Shown here: positions 54,096 to 63,241 of the stretch, in pieces
How positions within the stretch are numbered: the first letter of the stretch is position 1
Layout of the letters: every line of letters starts with the position of its first letter
From: Tateyamaria omphalii
GTDB taxonomy: Bacteria; Pseudomonadota; Alphaproteobacteria; Rhodobacterales; Rhodobacteraceae
Reading direction: 5' to 3'
NCBI RefSeq assembly: GCF_014651375.1
Contig: NZ_BMWT01000002.1
Location: 191,477 to 255,476 of the forward strand
DNA: 64,000 nt
Notes under the pieces: generated by a model
What the model was told of the DNA's origin: nothing
Seen by the model: the letters and a program-made list of their open reading frames with translations, nothing else
Database searches by the model: none
Translations under genes and position numbers: made by a program

Positions 54096-55301
54096 ATGCG
54101 CCTTACTGCAGCCAGCGTTCTGCTTGCCATGGCCCCCGCCACGGTGATGGCCGAAACCATCACCATCGACTACGGCCCACGCCCCGCCTACCTGATCGAC
54201 AAGCTGCCCGAGGGCGATCTGAAGACAAAACTGCAAAGCTGCCAGGGCCAGACACCGGCCAAGACTGACTTCTCCATTGGTCATCGCGGTGCCCCGATGA
54301 TGTTTCCCGAACATACGGTGGAATCGAATGTGGCGGCGGCGCGCATGGGGGCCGGTATCCTGGAATGTGACGTGACCTTTACCAATGATCATGAACTGGT
54401 CTGTCGGCACGCGCAAAACGACCTGCACACAACCACCAACATCCTGCTGACCAATCTGGCCAGCACATGCGCCACCCCCTTCTCGCCCGCCAGTGGCGAT
54501 GCAGAGGCGACTGCCGAGTGCCGCACATCCGACCTGACACTGGCCGAGTTCCAGACGCTGACACCAAAAATGGACAGCGCAAACAAGGCCGCCACCACAC
54601 CAGAAGAGTATCAGGGCGGTGTCGCGGGCTGGCGCACCGACCTTTACACCAACGGCGCACAACTGATGACACATGCCGAGTCGATTGCACTGTTCAAATC
54701 ACTCGGCACCAAGTTCACGCCCGAGCTGAAGTCACCCTCGGTCGACATGCCCCACAACGGCTTTTCCCAAGCCGACTATGCCCAAAAGATGATCGACGAA
54801 TACAAGGCCGCGGGTGTCCCTGCGACAGACGTATGGGTGCAAAGCTTTGACCTAAACGACGTGCTCTACTGGATTGAAAACGAACCTGAATTCGGAGCGC
54901 AAGCCGTCTATCTCGACGACAGCTACAACGTTGATGGCTTCGACCACAACGATCCCGCAACCTACCCGGACAGCATGGTCAGCCTCTATGACCGCGGCGT
55001 GCGCTACATCGCGCCGCCCATGTGGATGCTGGTGACGATGGAAAACGGACAGATCGTGCCCTCGGCCTACGCCAAGGAAGCCAAGGACGCCGGCCTGAAC
55101 ATTATCACGTGGACGCTGGAACGCTCTGGCCCATTGGGCAATGGCGGAGGTTGGTATTTCCAATCCATCGCGGACGCGACAACGCATGACGGCGTGTATT
55201 ACGAACTGCTGGATGTGCTGGCACAGGATGTGGGCGTTGTTGGCGTCTTCTCCGACTGGCCAGCCACGGTAACGTACTACGCCAACTGCATGGGCCTGTA
55301 A
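54096..55301 (+). CDS. Glycerophosphodiester phosphodiesterase
   Basis: 401 residues with a signal peptide (ending ATVMA), so periplasmic. The catalytic GDPD pattern is [14 protein letters not shown] (His63, Arg64 and the PEHT Glu), then [19 protein letters not shown] with metal-binding Glu/Asp and second His. It splits glycerophosphodiesters to glycerol 3-phosphate and an alcohol; the family serves phosphate scavenging and lipid turnover. A strong terminator follows. Confidence 0.93.
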   Translation: MRLTAASVLLAMAPATVMAETITIDYGPRPAYLIDKLPEGDLKTKLQSCQGQTPAKTDFSIGHRGAPMMFPEHTVESNVAAARMGAGILECDVTFTNDHELVCRHAQNDLHTTTNILLTNLASTCATPFSPASGDAEATAECRTSDLTLAEFQTLTPKMDSANKAATTPEEYQGGVAGWRTDLYTNGAQLMTHAESIALFKSLGTKFTPELKSPSVDMPHNGFSQADYAQKMIDEYKAAGVPATDVWVQSFDLNDVLYWIENEPEFGAQAVYLDDSYNVDGFDHNDPATYPDSMVSLYDRGVRYIAPPMWMLVTMENGQIVPSAYAKEAKDAGLNIITWTLERSGPLGNGGGWYFQSIADATTHDGVYYELLDVLAQDVGVVGVFSDWPATVTYYANCMGL

Positions 55302-55343
55302 CCCCGTACCCGGCGCCATCCCCCCGCGCCGCCACAGGTCTGC

Positions 55344-55376
55344 AAAGGGCCGCCGATCCCCCGGCGGCCCTTTTTT
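55344..55376 (+). terminator. Intrinsic terminator after GDPD gene
   Basis: Perfect stem AAAGGGCCGCCG/CGGCGGCCCTTT (55344-55355 with 55362-55373) followed by a T-run, 42 bases after the stop. Its A-rich left arm could also terminate the 48-residue gene coming from the right. Confidence 0.9.
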
Positions 55377-55383
55377 GCTGGTG

Positions 55384-55530
55384 TCACAAACGGCGCAATA
55401 TCCACATCAAAACCCGGCGGCGGCGCTGACTGCGCTTGCGAATTCGCTCCTCCTCTTGCATTTTTGCAAACAGGTCTTGCTCCTTTGCATAAAGGCTGTT
55501 CATTTCCAGTGACTTGTAAGGGTGCAGCAT
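55384..55530 (-). CDS. 48-residue basic helical protein
   Basis: An ATG at 55530 is preceded by AAAGGAG six bases upstream, a near-perfect ribosome-binding site. The 48-residue product begins MLHPYKSLEMNSLYAKEQ, continues as an amphipathic helix with EEERIRKRSQRRRR, and ends MWILRRL. Basic C-terminus and Glu-rich middle suggest nucleic acid or membrane-surface contact; a YdaS- or DUF1127-like role is not supported. It is divergent from the LysR gene and ends eight bases from the terminator at 55344-55376. Too short for most gene finders, but the RBS and codon use support it. Confidence 0.65.
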   Translation of the reverse strand: MLHPYKSLEMNSLYAKEQDLFAKMQEEERIRKRSQRRRRVLMWILRRL

Positions 55531-55614
55531 AATCACTCCTTTCGTTGACAATGCCAATATGGCAGGGGTTGTACGGCATTGTCAGACCTCGGATTCGCAC
55601 CTACATTTGCAATC

Positions 55615-56484
55615 ATGCAAATCACCGACTGGACAGATTACGGACTATTCGCCTCCGTGGCCCGCCACGGCTCGCTCGCACGCGCAGCCCGGGAAACCGG
55701 GCTGAGCCAAGCGACTCTGTCGCGGCGCATGACAGCTTTGGAACAACGCACAGGCCGCAGGCTTTTTGCCCACGGTGCCGCGGGCTATACCCCCACGACC
55801 GAGGGACGCGCCCTACTCGAACAGGCCAAAAAGATGGAGGCCGCCGCCCGCGGCATCGCCCATTGGTCCGCCGCACAATCCGGCGCACCTCGCGTACGCA
55901 TCTCTGCTGGCACGTGGACCACGCTCTACATCTCGCGGCACCTTGCCACCTACTGGACTGACGGCGATCGCTGGACGCCGGAATTTGTCAGCTGCAACCT
56001 CGACATGGACATCGAACGACGCGAGGTCGACATCGGCATCCGAAATCGCCGCCCCGACCACGACTGGCTCGCCGGCCGACGTACCGGGCACGTTGAACAC
56101 GCCGTCTATGCCATGTCCGAGGACATTCAGGGCTGGATCGGCCCCAGCGACGATACCGCCACCCTGCCCTCCGAGGCATGGACGGTGGCCAATCACGGCT
56201 CCGAACTTGTGGCTGTTTCAAATGACCCACTGGTCCGCATGGCATTGGCACAAAGCGGCGTGGGACGCGTCGTACTGCCCACTTTTGCGGCTGATACCGC
56301 CCCCGGCCTTGTCCGCGTGTCTGGCATCATCGACGCCCTCACGGCCGAAGAATGGCTGGTCTGCCATCAGGACACCCGCCACGACCCGGCGATCCGCGCC
56401 GCACTCGATGCCATCAGCGGTTTTCTCAAGCGTCAGCGCCCCTTGCGCGAAGATGCCCAAAGCCCTACTTTAAAAGTCGGATAA
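55615..56484 (+). CDS. LysR-family transcriptional regulator
   Basis: 289 residues from the ATG at 55615 (a TTG at 55579 is an in-frame alternative). The HTH is standard: YGLFASVARHGSLARAARET, then LSQATLSRRMTALEQRTGRR. The effector domain is of the short type seen in roseobacter LysR proteins. It is divergent from the 48-residue gene and 14 bases before the IscA-like gene, so it may drive either. Confidence 0.88.
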   Translation: MQITDWTDYGLFASVARHGSLARAARETGLSQATLSRRMTALEQRTGRRLFAHGAAGYTPTTEGRALLEQAKKMEAAARGIAHWSAAQSGAPRVRISAGTWTTLYISRHLATYWTDGDRWTPEFVSCNLDMDIERREVDIGIRNRRPDHDWLAGRRTGHVEHAVYAMSEDIQGWIGPSDDTATLPSEAWTVANHGSELVAVSNDPLVRMALAQSGVGRVVLPTFAADTAPGLVRVSGIIDALTAEEWLVCHQDTRHDPAIRAALDAISGFLKRQRPLREDAQSPTLKVG

Positions 56485-56498
56485 GCAAAGAGGCTCCC

Positions 56499-56879
56499 AT
56501 GTTCTCGATCCCCGGCAAAAACGCCGTCAGCATCACCCCACGCGCCGCCGCGCAAATCTCCAAACTGATGGAGAAAGAAGGCCATTCAGGCCTCCGTATC
56601 GGCGTGAAAAAGGGCGGCTGCGCAGGCATGGAATACACCATGGAATATGTGGAAGAGGCTGATCCCAACGACGAAACCGTCGAACAGGATGGTGCCCGCG
56701 TCATGATCGCGCCCATGGCGCAGATGTTCCTCTTCGGCACCGAAATCGACTATGAAACCTCGCTGCTCGAATCCGGGTTCAAATTCAACAATCCCAACGT
56801 GACAGACGCCTGCGGCTGCGGCGAAAGCATCTCGTTCAAGGACGTGGACGAGTTGGCAGCAGAGCAGAACGCGGGCTGA
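56499..56879 (+). CDS. HesB/IscA family Fe-S carrier
   Basis: 126 residues from the ATG at 56499. The three cluster cysteines are in KGGCAGMEY and DACGCGES. It is an A-type carrier that moves Fe-S clusters to target proteins. The acidic tail is short. It is followed at once by the TfoX-like gene (one-base gap) and preceded by a LysR gene, outside any suf operon. Confidence 0.93.
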   Translation: MFSIPGKNAVSITPRAAAQISKLMEKEGHSGLRIGVKKGGCAGMEYTMEYVEEADPNDETVEQDGARVMIAPMAQMFLFGTEIDYETSLLESGFKFNNPNVTDACGCGESISFKDVDELAAEQNAG

Positions 56880-56880
56880 C

Positions 56881-57204
56881 ATGGCCCTGACCGACGAAGA
56901 GGTCGAGCACGTGGTCGATCTCTTTTCCGGCGTCGGTTCCCTCTCTGCCCGCAAGATGTTCGGCGGAATTGGCGTTTATTCCGATGGCACGATCTTTGCC
57001 GTGATGATGCGGGACGGTCGCCTCATGCTGAAAGGCAAAGGCGACATGATCCCCCGGTTCGATGAGCTTGGAATGGAAAGATGGACCTACCAGCGGCCCG
57101 GCAAATCCGAAACCGCGATGCCCTATTGGATCATGCCTGACAGCGCTCTCGAAGACGCCGAAGAAGCCTCCGCCCTAGCGCGCGAGGCCCTTACGCACCT
57201 GTAA
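56881..57204 (+). CDS. TfoX N-terminal domain protein
   Basis: 107 residues: SLSARKMFGGIGVYSDGTIFA, then MLKGKGDMIPRF and MPYWIMPDSALEDAEE match the TfoX_N domain, without the C-terminal domain of full TfoX/Sxy. TfoX regulates competence in gamma-proteobacteria; single-domain forms are common elsewhere with unknown function. One base after the IscA-like gene, so in the same operon. Confidence 0.85.
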   Translation: MALTDEEVEHVVDLFSGVGSLSARKMFGGIGVYSDGTIFAVMMRDGRLMLKGKGDMIPRFDELGMERWTYQRPGKSETAMPYWIMPDSALEDAEEASALAREALTHL

Positions 57205-57215
57205 GGCGATCCCCT

Positions 57216-57848
57216 CTATACACGCGCTTCCCGCGCCAGGGTCTCCTGAAACACCCGCATGAACGCCACCCGCTCCTCAGCCATGGCACGAGCTGGCGCC
57301 GTGTTCAATGTCTCGGCCACGCCGAACAACTTCACCTGGAAATGATCCAGTGCATAGGCGCGGTCATCCAGTTCCCGATCTGCGGCCAGCGGATCCAGGC
57401 CATGCACCAACCCGGCGCCCATTTGCCCCGCCACGTTGAAACAGCGCGCAATGCCAAGCGCTCCCAACGCCTCCAAACGGTCCGCGTCCTGTAGCACCTG
57501 CGCCTCAAGCGTCTCACACGGCACGGCAGCCGAATAGCTGTGGGCGCGAATGGCATGGGCCACCGCGTCCTGCCCTGGCAGACCCCGCGCCGACATCCAC
57601 GCGACCGCATGATCCGCTGACAAGGCCGCAGCCTCAATCCGACGTGGATCATCCTTGGGCACATTCACGATATCATGCAGATAGGCTGCGATCGTCAGCA
57701 CATCACGGTCGACAGATGTGTCCAACCCATCCGCGATCCGCTGGCAATTTGCCCAAACGCGCCGCACATGCCAGATGTCATGCGACCCGTCATTCTGCGC
57801 TCCCCAAACGCGTAGGACTTCCGCTTCAAGATCACCCTGTAAGCTCAT
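57216..57848 (-). CDS. HD domain phosphohydrolase
   Basis: 210 residues with the HD metal site: GSHDIWHVRRVWANCQRIA (first His) and IAAYLHDIVNV (His-Asp), and later VLQDADRLEALGALGI with the final Asp. It fits the YedJ-like phosphatases; nucleotide substrate unknown. Its start overlaps the stop of the 2OG oxygenase gene by four bases, so translation is coupled. Confidence 0.88.
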   Translation of the reverse strand: MSLQGDLEAEVLRVWGAQNDGSHDIWHVRRVWANCQRIADGLDTSVDRDVLTIAAYLHDIVNVPKDDPRRIEAAALSADHAVAWMSARGLPGQDAVAHAIRAHSYSAAVPCETLEAQVLQDADRLEALGALGIARCFNVAGQMGAGLVHGLDPLAADRELDDRAYALDHFQVKLFGVAETLNTAPARAMAEERVAFMRVFQETLAREARV

Positions 57849-58750
57849 GATTTTACTTTCAGATGCACATAGGTTTCTTCAAACCGCGCGCTCAGATGAT
57901 CCCCCGCAAGCATCACCTCACCGGTACCTTCCGGAGCGACATTGGTGTCATAGGTCGGATTGAAAAACAGCGGGATTGAGATGCGCTCGGCCAGGCCACC
58001 GACAACCCGGTGCGGTGTCGCCTTGACCTGCCCGCCGGTCCAGAATTCCAGCATCTCACCGAAGTTGATGATGAACTCACCGGGTGGCGCGCTGACCGGA
58101 ATCCACCCGCCGCCCCGCTTGCGCACCTCCAACCCCGGCGACCCATCGGTTGCCAGCAAGGTCAGACAGCCATAATCGGTATGGGTCGCAATCCCGAAAT
58201 CCTTGGCGCCCGCCCAATCGGGACGCGCCGGATAGAAATTGCCGCGCAACAACGCCATGGGCGTCTCGAACGCCCCATCAAAATGGGCTGGATCAGCGCC
58301 AATGGACCGTGCAATGGCAGTCAACAACCTCTTCGCGACACTCAAAGCATCGTCATAGTACTTTGAAATTACGCCCTTAAACGCAGGATCATCCGGCCAC
58401 AGGTTCGGCGCATAGAACCGCTTGCCCCCAAGGAGATGTCCCTCAGGCAACTGGAACCCCACATCGAAAAACTGCTTGTAGTCAGGGTTCGCATCAGGAT
58501 CGACCTGCTCTGACCCCGGCGCGCCCCAGCCCCGGTTCGACCCGGTGCGGGCCATATCCACCGCCCGCTTCTGCGCCTCCGGCAAGTGAAAGAACGCGCG
58601 ATAAGTCTCAATCGCCTCCTTCACACGTGCCGCCGACAACGCGGTATTGTGCACCGTGGCAAAGCCCACCCCGGTCGCGGCCTCACCCAAGGCTTTCAGG
58701 CTTTCTGCATCTCCGGCAGCCAGTGCCGCCGCATCCAAACGTGGGATCAT
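57845..58750 (-). CDS. Isopenicillin N synthase-like 2-oxoglutarate/Fe(II) oxygenase
   Basis: 301 residues from the ATG at 58750; the longer frame to 58909 has a poor N-terminus. The iron triad is His190-x-Asp192 (ATHTDYG) and His247 (TPHRVV), and Arg256-x-Ser258 binds 2-oxoglutarate. The N-terminal DIOX_N part is also present. Members include ethylene-forming and nucleobase-modifying enzymes; substrate unknown. Translationally coupled to the HD protein and divergent from tpiA. Confidence 0.9.
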   Translation of the reverse strand: MIPRLDAAALAAGDAESLKALGEAATGVGFATVHNTALSAARVKEAIETYRAFFHLPEAQKRAVDMARTGSNRGWGAPGSEQVDPDANPDYKQFFDVGFQLPEGHLLGGKRFYAPNLWPDDPAFKGVISKYYDDALSVAKRLLTAIARSIGADPAHFDGAFETPMALLRGNFYPARPDWAGAKDFGIATHTDYGCLTLLATDGSPGLEVRKRGGGWIPVSAPPGEFIINFGEMLEFWTGGQVKATPHRVVGGLAERISIPLFFNPTYDTNVAPEGTGEVMLAGDHLSARFEETYVHLKVKS

Positions 58751-58836
58751 GTCATGCCCTCCATGCTGCACGTGCAGCCCTAGCGCAGCCAAACCCGCGA
58801 TGCTAGGACCAAGGCACCAAAACCGGAGAGAGACAT

Positions 58837-59583
58837 ATGCGGCGCACATTGGCAGCAGGCAACTGGAAGATGAACGGCACCCCCGAGATGTTGGCGGAGC
58901 TGGCCACACTCACCGGCGGTGCATCGGACACCGCACCACAGATCATCATCTGTCCCCCCGCGCCCCTGCTCACCCGCGCCGCAGAAGCGACAGCAAACAG
59001 CCCCGTCGACATCGGCGGCCAGGACTGCCACGCCAATGCCAAGGGCGCCCATACAGGCGATGTCGCCGCGTCCATGCTCAAGGACGCAGGCGCCAGCGCC
59101 GTGATCGTCGGCCACTCCGAACGCCGCGCCGATCATCACGAGACCAACGCGCAAGTCCGGGCCAAGGCCGAAGCCGCCTACGCCGCGGGCCTCACCGCCA
59201 TCATCTGCATCGGCGAAAGCGAGGAAGAACGGCTGGGCCCTGACTGCCTCGACATCATCGCAGCCCAACTTGATGGCTCGGCCCCGGACAGCGCCACAGC
59301 CGAGAACACCGTGATCGCCTACGAACCCATCTGGGCCATCGGCACCGGACGCGTGCCAACCATGGAACAGATCGTGGAAACCCACGACATGATCCGCGAA
59401 AAACTCATAAACCGCTTTGCCGACCAAGGCGAAAACATGCGCGTCCTTTACGGCGGCTCGGTCAAGCCCACCAATGCCGCCGAAATCTTCCAGGCCGAAA
59501 ACGTAGATGGTGCCCTCGTAGGCGGCGCGTCCCTGAAGGCGGCAGACTTCCAACCCATCATCGACGCCCTCGCGGCTTCCTGA
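58837..59583 (+). CDS. tpiA: Triosephosphate isomerase
   Basis: 248 residues. Interconverts dihydroxyacetone phosphate and glyceraldehyde 3-phosphate. AAGNWKMNG supplies the Asn and Lys, VIVGHSERR the catalytic His, AYEPIWAIGTGR the catalytic Glu and flexible loop, and YGGSVKPTN the phosphate-binding strand. The TGA stop opens a repeat also found after 30987. Confidence 0.98.
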   Translation: MRRTLAAGNWKMNGTPEMLAELATLTGGASDTAPQIIICPPAPLLTRAAEATANSPVDIGGQDCHANAKGAHTGDVAASMLKDAGASAVIVGHSERRADHHETNAQVRAKAEAAYAAGLTAIICIGESEEERLGPDCLDIIAAQLDGSAPDSATAENTVIAYEPIWAIGTGRVPTMEQIVETHDMIREKLINRFADQGENMRVLYGGSVKPTNAAEIFQAENVDGALVGGASLKAADFQPIIDALAAS

Positions 59584-59634
59584 TCCATTTCATCTTGCCA
59601 GATAAACTCCGGGGGGTTTGGGGGCAGAGCCCCC
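59581..59634 (+). repeat. Intergenic repeat with hairpin (copy 2)
   Basis: Starts on the tpiA stop. Core ATCTTGCCAGATAAACTCC (59592-59610) matches copy 1 (30997-31015) at 18 of 19 positions; then GGGGGC-AGA-GCCCCC (59620-59625 with 59629-59634). Likely terminates tpiA. Confidence 0.65.
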
Positions 59635-59688
59635 TATCAGCACAAGTGAATCGCGTCGCCGCAAGGCGTCCTTTGGATTAACGCTCCG

Positions 59689-61227
59689 TCACTGCACGAT
59701 AATCTCCGGCCCCATCATCAAGGTCGGCAACCAGATCGAGATGGCCGGGATATAGGTCACCATGATCAGGAAGACGAAGAGCACGGCCAGGAACGGCAGT
59801 GCCGCCCGGACGACCCGCATCATCGGCATCCCCGCTACACCCGAGGTGACGAACAGGTTCAGACCCACAGGCGGTGTGATCATCCCGATCTCCATGTTCA
59901 CGACCATGATGATCCCGAGGTGAATGGGGTCGATCCCAAGCTCAATGGCGATGGGAAACACCAGCGGAGCCACGATGACCAACAGGCCCGATGGCTCCAT
60001 GAACTGCCCGCCAATCAGAAGGATCACGTTCACGATGATCAGGAACACGACGGGGCCAAAGCCCGCATCCAGCATCGCCCCGGCAATTTGCTGCGGGATC
60101 TGCTCATCCGTCAGAACATGCTTCAGGATCAAGGCATTGGCGATGATGAACATCAGCGTGACGGTGAGCTTGCCCGCCTCGAAAAACGCGTGCTTGGTAT
60201 CACGGTGCACCAGTGCCAGAGGCATCCGGGCAAAGTCGGTAGCAATGGAAACTGGGTTCAGATCCAACCCACGCACGACCCGCTCCGCAACGGCGCCCAC
60301 GGCCGCCAAGGCAAAGCCGATCAGCACGGAGGTGGTCAGGTCCAGACCGCCCGACACCAGCCAGATGAGGATCCCAACCGCCAGCCCGCCCATCAGCGTG
60401 ATGCCGGTGAAATTACCCGCTCTTGGCGCGACCTTCGAAAACGGCCCCATGTCGCGATAGATGAAACTCGCAATCAGGAAGGAATAGACCGCCGCCACGG
60501 CCGCCGCCTCGGTCGGGGTAAAGATACCGCCATAGATACCACCCAGAATGATGATGATCAGGAACAGACCGCCAGATGCCGCCCCGGCGGAAGAGGCAAC
60601 TTCGCCCCAGCCCAGCCAGTCGCCTTTGGGCAGATTCTTGATCTTGGCGATGGCATAAATCGTGACCATCAGCATGGTGCCTGCCATCAGCCCCGGAATG
60701 ACGCCCGCAAGGAACATACGCCCCACAGAAACATCCGTGGCCGAGGCATAGACCACCATCACGATGGATGGCGGGATCAGGATGCCCAGCGTGCCCGCAT
60801 TGGCGATAACGCCCGCCGCAAAGTCCTTGGAATACCCCACCTGCCGCATGCCCGCGATCACGATGGAACCGATGGCAACCACCGTGGCCGGAGACGATCC
60901 GGACAGGGCCGCGAACATCATGCAGGCGAACACGCCCGCGATGGCCAAACCACCGGGGAAATGGCCCACGACTGCGATGGAAAACCGGATGATCCGTTTC
61001 GCCACCCCACCTGTCGACATGAAGGTCGAGGCGAGGATAAAGAACGGGATCGCCAGCAGTGTGTAGTGCCCCGCCATCGCCTGAAACAGCGTCTGCGCAA
61101 TCGAGGCGAGCGACGTGTCACTCAGCACCAGAAGGAACACGATCGACGACATGCCCAGGGCCACGGCGATCGGCACGCCGATCAGCATCATCCCCACGAC
61201 GAGGGTAAAGAGAATTGCAACTTCCAT
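59689..61227 (-). CDS. dctM: TRAP transporter large permease (DctM)
   Basis: 512 residues with about 13 hydrophobic helices, longer than the usual 430 because of a soluble insert near residues 320-350 (AERVVRGLDLNPVSIATDFA). GMRQVGYSKDFAAGVIANAG and LGILIPPSIVMVVYA are the conserved DctM motifs, repeated in the second half (MITPPVGLNLFVTSGVAG). It is the last gene of the dctPQM operon, four bases after the small permease. Confidence 0.93.
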   Translation of the reverse strand: MEVAILFTLVVGMMLIGVPIAVALGMSSIVFLLVLSDTSLASIAQTLFQAMAGHYTLLAIPFFILASTFMSTGGVAKRIIRFSIAVVGHFPGGLAIAGVFACMMFAALSGSSPATVVAIGSIVIAGMRQVGYSKDFAAGVIANAGTLGILIPPSIVMVVYASATDVSVGRMFLAGVIPGLMAGTMLMVTIYAIAKIKNLPKGDWLGWGEVASSAGAASGGLFLIIIILGGIYGGIFTPTEAAAVAAVYSFLIASFIYRDMGPFSKVAPRAGNFTGITLMGGLAVGILIWLVSGGLDLTTSVLIGFALAAVGAVAERVVRGLDLNPVSIATDFARMPLALVHRDTKHAFFEAGKLTVTLMFIIANALILKHVLTDEQIPQQIAGAMLDAGFGPVVFLIIVNVILLIGGQFMEPSGLLVIVAPLVFPIAIELGIDPIHLGIIMVVNMEIGMITPPVGLNLFVTSGVAGMPMMRVVRAALPFLAVLFVFLIMVTYIPAISIWLPTLMMGPEIIVQ

Positions 61228-61231
61228 GGTC

Positions 61232-61921
61232 TCAGTCGTCCTGGTTCAGGTGTTTGACGTCTTCGATGGCCTCTTCGGCCTCGTGACTGACGATCAGGCT
61301 GGTGGTCTTGCCCTGCCAGACTCGCACAGTCGCCTGCACGAAGCGGAACAGCAGCAGGCCCATGCCAAACGGCAGAATGGCGTAGGGAATGAAGCGCGGA
61401 ATTTTCTCGTAGGCTTCACCCTCGTTCATCAGGGGCTCGATCCACTTCAGCCACGTGGGATGCGGGATATCGACCGTCTCGTACCAACCGCGATAGGACG
61501 AGCGCTTCATCTCTTCGAACCCCGTGGGGAACCAGCGACCCGTTGTCTGTGGCAGGTTGGCGAAGTTCGCCCAATAGTCCCACGCGCCCTTGAAAACGAG
61601 AAAGGCGTAGGCGATGCAGATCACCCCCGCCACCAATGCAATCACACGACGGACCGGTGCAGAGAACAGGTTGATGACTGCATCAACGCCAAGGTTCGCG
61701 GTGATCTTGACCGCGTAGCTGACACCGAACAGGACCAGCCACGCAAAGAGGAAGGTCACCATTTCGAGGCCCCAGATCAGGCCGGTGTTGTAACCGTAGC
61801 GCAGCACCACGTTGATGAAGGTGATGAGTGTCATCAACGCCAGCAGGATCGCGATGGCCGTTTCTTCGATTTCATTGACCCAGCGGCCAAAGCCCGAGCC
61901 GGGATCATAGGCGCTTGCCAT
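61232..61921 (-). CDS. dctQ: TRAP transporter small permease (DctQ)
   Basis: 229 residues with four helices. FLFAWLVLFGVSYAVKITAN and LGVDAVINLF are characteristic of DctQ. A periplasmic insert (about 120-170, with WFPTGFEEMKRSSYRGW) lengthens it. It lies between the binding protein, with a stem-loop in the 75-base gap, and dctM. Confidence 0.9.
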   Translation of the reverse strand: MASAYDPGSGFGRWVNEIEETAIAILLALMTLITFINVVLRYGYNTGLIWGLEMVTFLFAWLVLFGVSYAVKITANLGVDAVINLFSAPVRRVIALVAGVICIAYAFLVFKGAWDYWANFANLPQTTGRWFPTGFEEMKRSSYRGWYETVDIPHPTWLKWIEPLMNEGEAYEKIPRFIPYAILPFGMGLLLFRFVQATVRVWQGKTTSLIVSHEAEEAIEDVKHLNQDD

Positions 61922-61956
61922 GGTCCTGCCCCCTTCCCAAATTTTGCGAAAGAATG

Positions 61957-61982
61957 GGCCCGGCGGTCAGAGCCGCCGGGCC
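61957..61982 (-). promoter_or_regulatory. Intercistronic stem-loop between dctP and dctQ
   Basis: Perfect 10-base stem GGCCCGGCGG/CCGCCGGGCC (61957-61966 with 61973-61982), loop TCAGAG, no U-run. Same position in the operon as the element at 2120-2148. Confidence 0.7.
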
Positions 61983-61996
61983 GGATCGCGTGACCT

Positions 61997-62995
61997 TTAG
62001 TTGGTCGCCGCGTTGATGGCTTGCGCCGCGTCGATGTTGTCCTGGCCCACGTCGTCCTTGAACTGCTCCCAGACGGGCTTCATCACGGCAACCCACGCTT
62101 CGCGCTGTGTAGCGTCCAGCTGACGAACGGTGCCACCGGCGTCGATGATGGCCTGCTTGGCCTCTTCATTGACTTCGAAGGCTTGCGTATTGCGGGTGGT
62201 TGTCACCTCTTCGACGATGGTGGCCAGTTGGTCACGCGCGTCGTCAGGCATGCTGTCCCAGAAATCCGTGGACGTCACGACAAGGTAGTCGATGATGCCG
62301 TGGTTGGTTTCGGTGATGCCGTCCTGCACCTCGAAGAACTTCTTGCCGTAGATGTTGGACCAGGTGTTTTCCTGACCGTCCACAACGCCGGTTTGCAGCG
62401 CACCATACACTTCCGAGAAAGCCATGGGCTGGGGCGAGCCACCGATGGCCGCCATCTGCGCCTTGAGCACGTCGGAGTTCTGCACGCGGAACTTCAGGCC
62501 GTTGGCATCCGCAGGTGTCATCAGCGGCTTGTTGGCCGACATCTGCTTCATGCCATTGTGCCAGAACGCAAGGCCCAGCAGACCGCGGCGGGTCATCGAT
62601 TCCTTCATCGCCTGACCGGTTTCGGACGCCTGGAACGCATCAACGGCGTCGATGTCCTTGAACATGAACGGCAGGTCGAAGATGCGGAATTGCTTGGTGA
62701 ACTGCTCGAATTTCGACAGCGACGGCGCGGCCATCTGAACGTCGCCCTGCAGCAGTGCCTCGAGCACCTGATCGTCGTTATAAAGGGTCGAGTTCGGGAA
62801 CACTTCCATGCAGGCGGTGCCGTTCATTTCCTCGTTCACCCGCTCTTGCAGCAACGTGGCGGCGATGCCCTTGGGGTGTTTGTCGGTGTTGGTGACGTGG
62901 CTGAACTTGATGACGATTTCGCCATCGTCACAGGCTGCGGCCACGGCGCCTGCGCTTACGGTCAATGCCAGGGCGGCGGCGGTCAGGAATTTCAT
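61997..62995 (-). CDS. dctP: TRAP C4-dicarboxylate-binding protein (DctP)
   Basis: 332 residues from the ATG at 62995, with GGAGGAGA upstream; the longer frame to 63085 is probably untranslated. Sec signal peptide (ending GAVAA). GLKFRVQNSDVLKAQMAAIG holds the substrate-binding Arg, and GVVDGQENTWSNIYGKKFFE is typical of dicarboxylate-binding DctP. It delivers succinate, malate or fumarate to DctQM; the exact range is inferred. First gene of its operon. Confidence 0.93.
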   Translation of the reverse strand: MKFLTAAALALTVSAGAVAAACDDGEIVIKFSHVTNTDKHPKGIAATLLQERVNEEMNGTACMEVFPNSTLYNDDQVLEALLQGDVQMAAPSLSKFEQFTKQFRIFDLPFMFKDIDAVDAFQASETGQAMKESMTRRGLLGLAFWHNGMKQMSANKPLMTPADANGLKFRVQNSDVLKAQMAAIGGSPQPMAFSEVYGALQTGVVDGQENTWSNIYGKKFFEVQDGITETNHGIIDYLVVTSTDFWDSMPDDARDQLATIVEEVTTTRNTQAFEVNEEAKQAIIDAGGTVRQLDATQREAWVAVMKPVWEQFKDDVGQDNIDAAQAINAATN

Positions 62996-63239
62996 TGTCT
63001 GTCTCCTCCCAGAGATCGTGTTTTTGGTATGTGTCCCCGCGGGGACAGCGAATTGGATAAAAGCAGAGCGTACGGTGGGGTACATAGAAGGAAGTTCTTA
63101 ACTTCCTTCAGCTCTCACTAATCCATTATTCTTCAATATCTTAAAGGACATTCTGAAAGCAACTGAGGTGTTGCGTGTCGCCTACGTGTGCGGATTTTCG
63201 CACGACCCCACGCAACACTGTGTGGAAACCCGCACAGTG
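62996..63239. promoter_or_regulatory. Palindrome-rich leader and promoter of dctPQM
   Basis: 244 bases. Contains, from the dctP end: a perfect 16-base palindrome TGTCCCCGCGGGGACA (63032-63047); a perfect inverted repeat GAAGGAAGTT-CTT-AACTTCCTTC (63088-63110); and nested inverted repeats from 63168 to 63241. A possible promoter on the reverse strand (TTGCTT, 16 bases, GATATT) lies between the second and third. No TGGCAC-N5-TTGC sigma-54 site was seen. Confidence 0.6.
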
Positions 63240-63241
63240 TT
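63168..63241 (-). terminator. Overlapping alternative hairpins after the DctD-like gene
   Basis: Two perfect inverted repeats share bases: GTGTTGCGTG/CACGCAACAC (63168-63177 with 63209-63218) and AACACTGTG/CACAGTGTT (63214-63222 with 63233-63241). The second overlaps the stop codon of the upstream regulator. They cannot form together and may act as a terminator or switch. No U-run is present. Confidence 0.5.
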
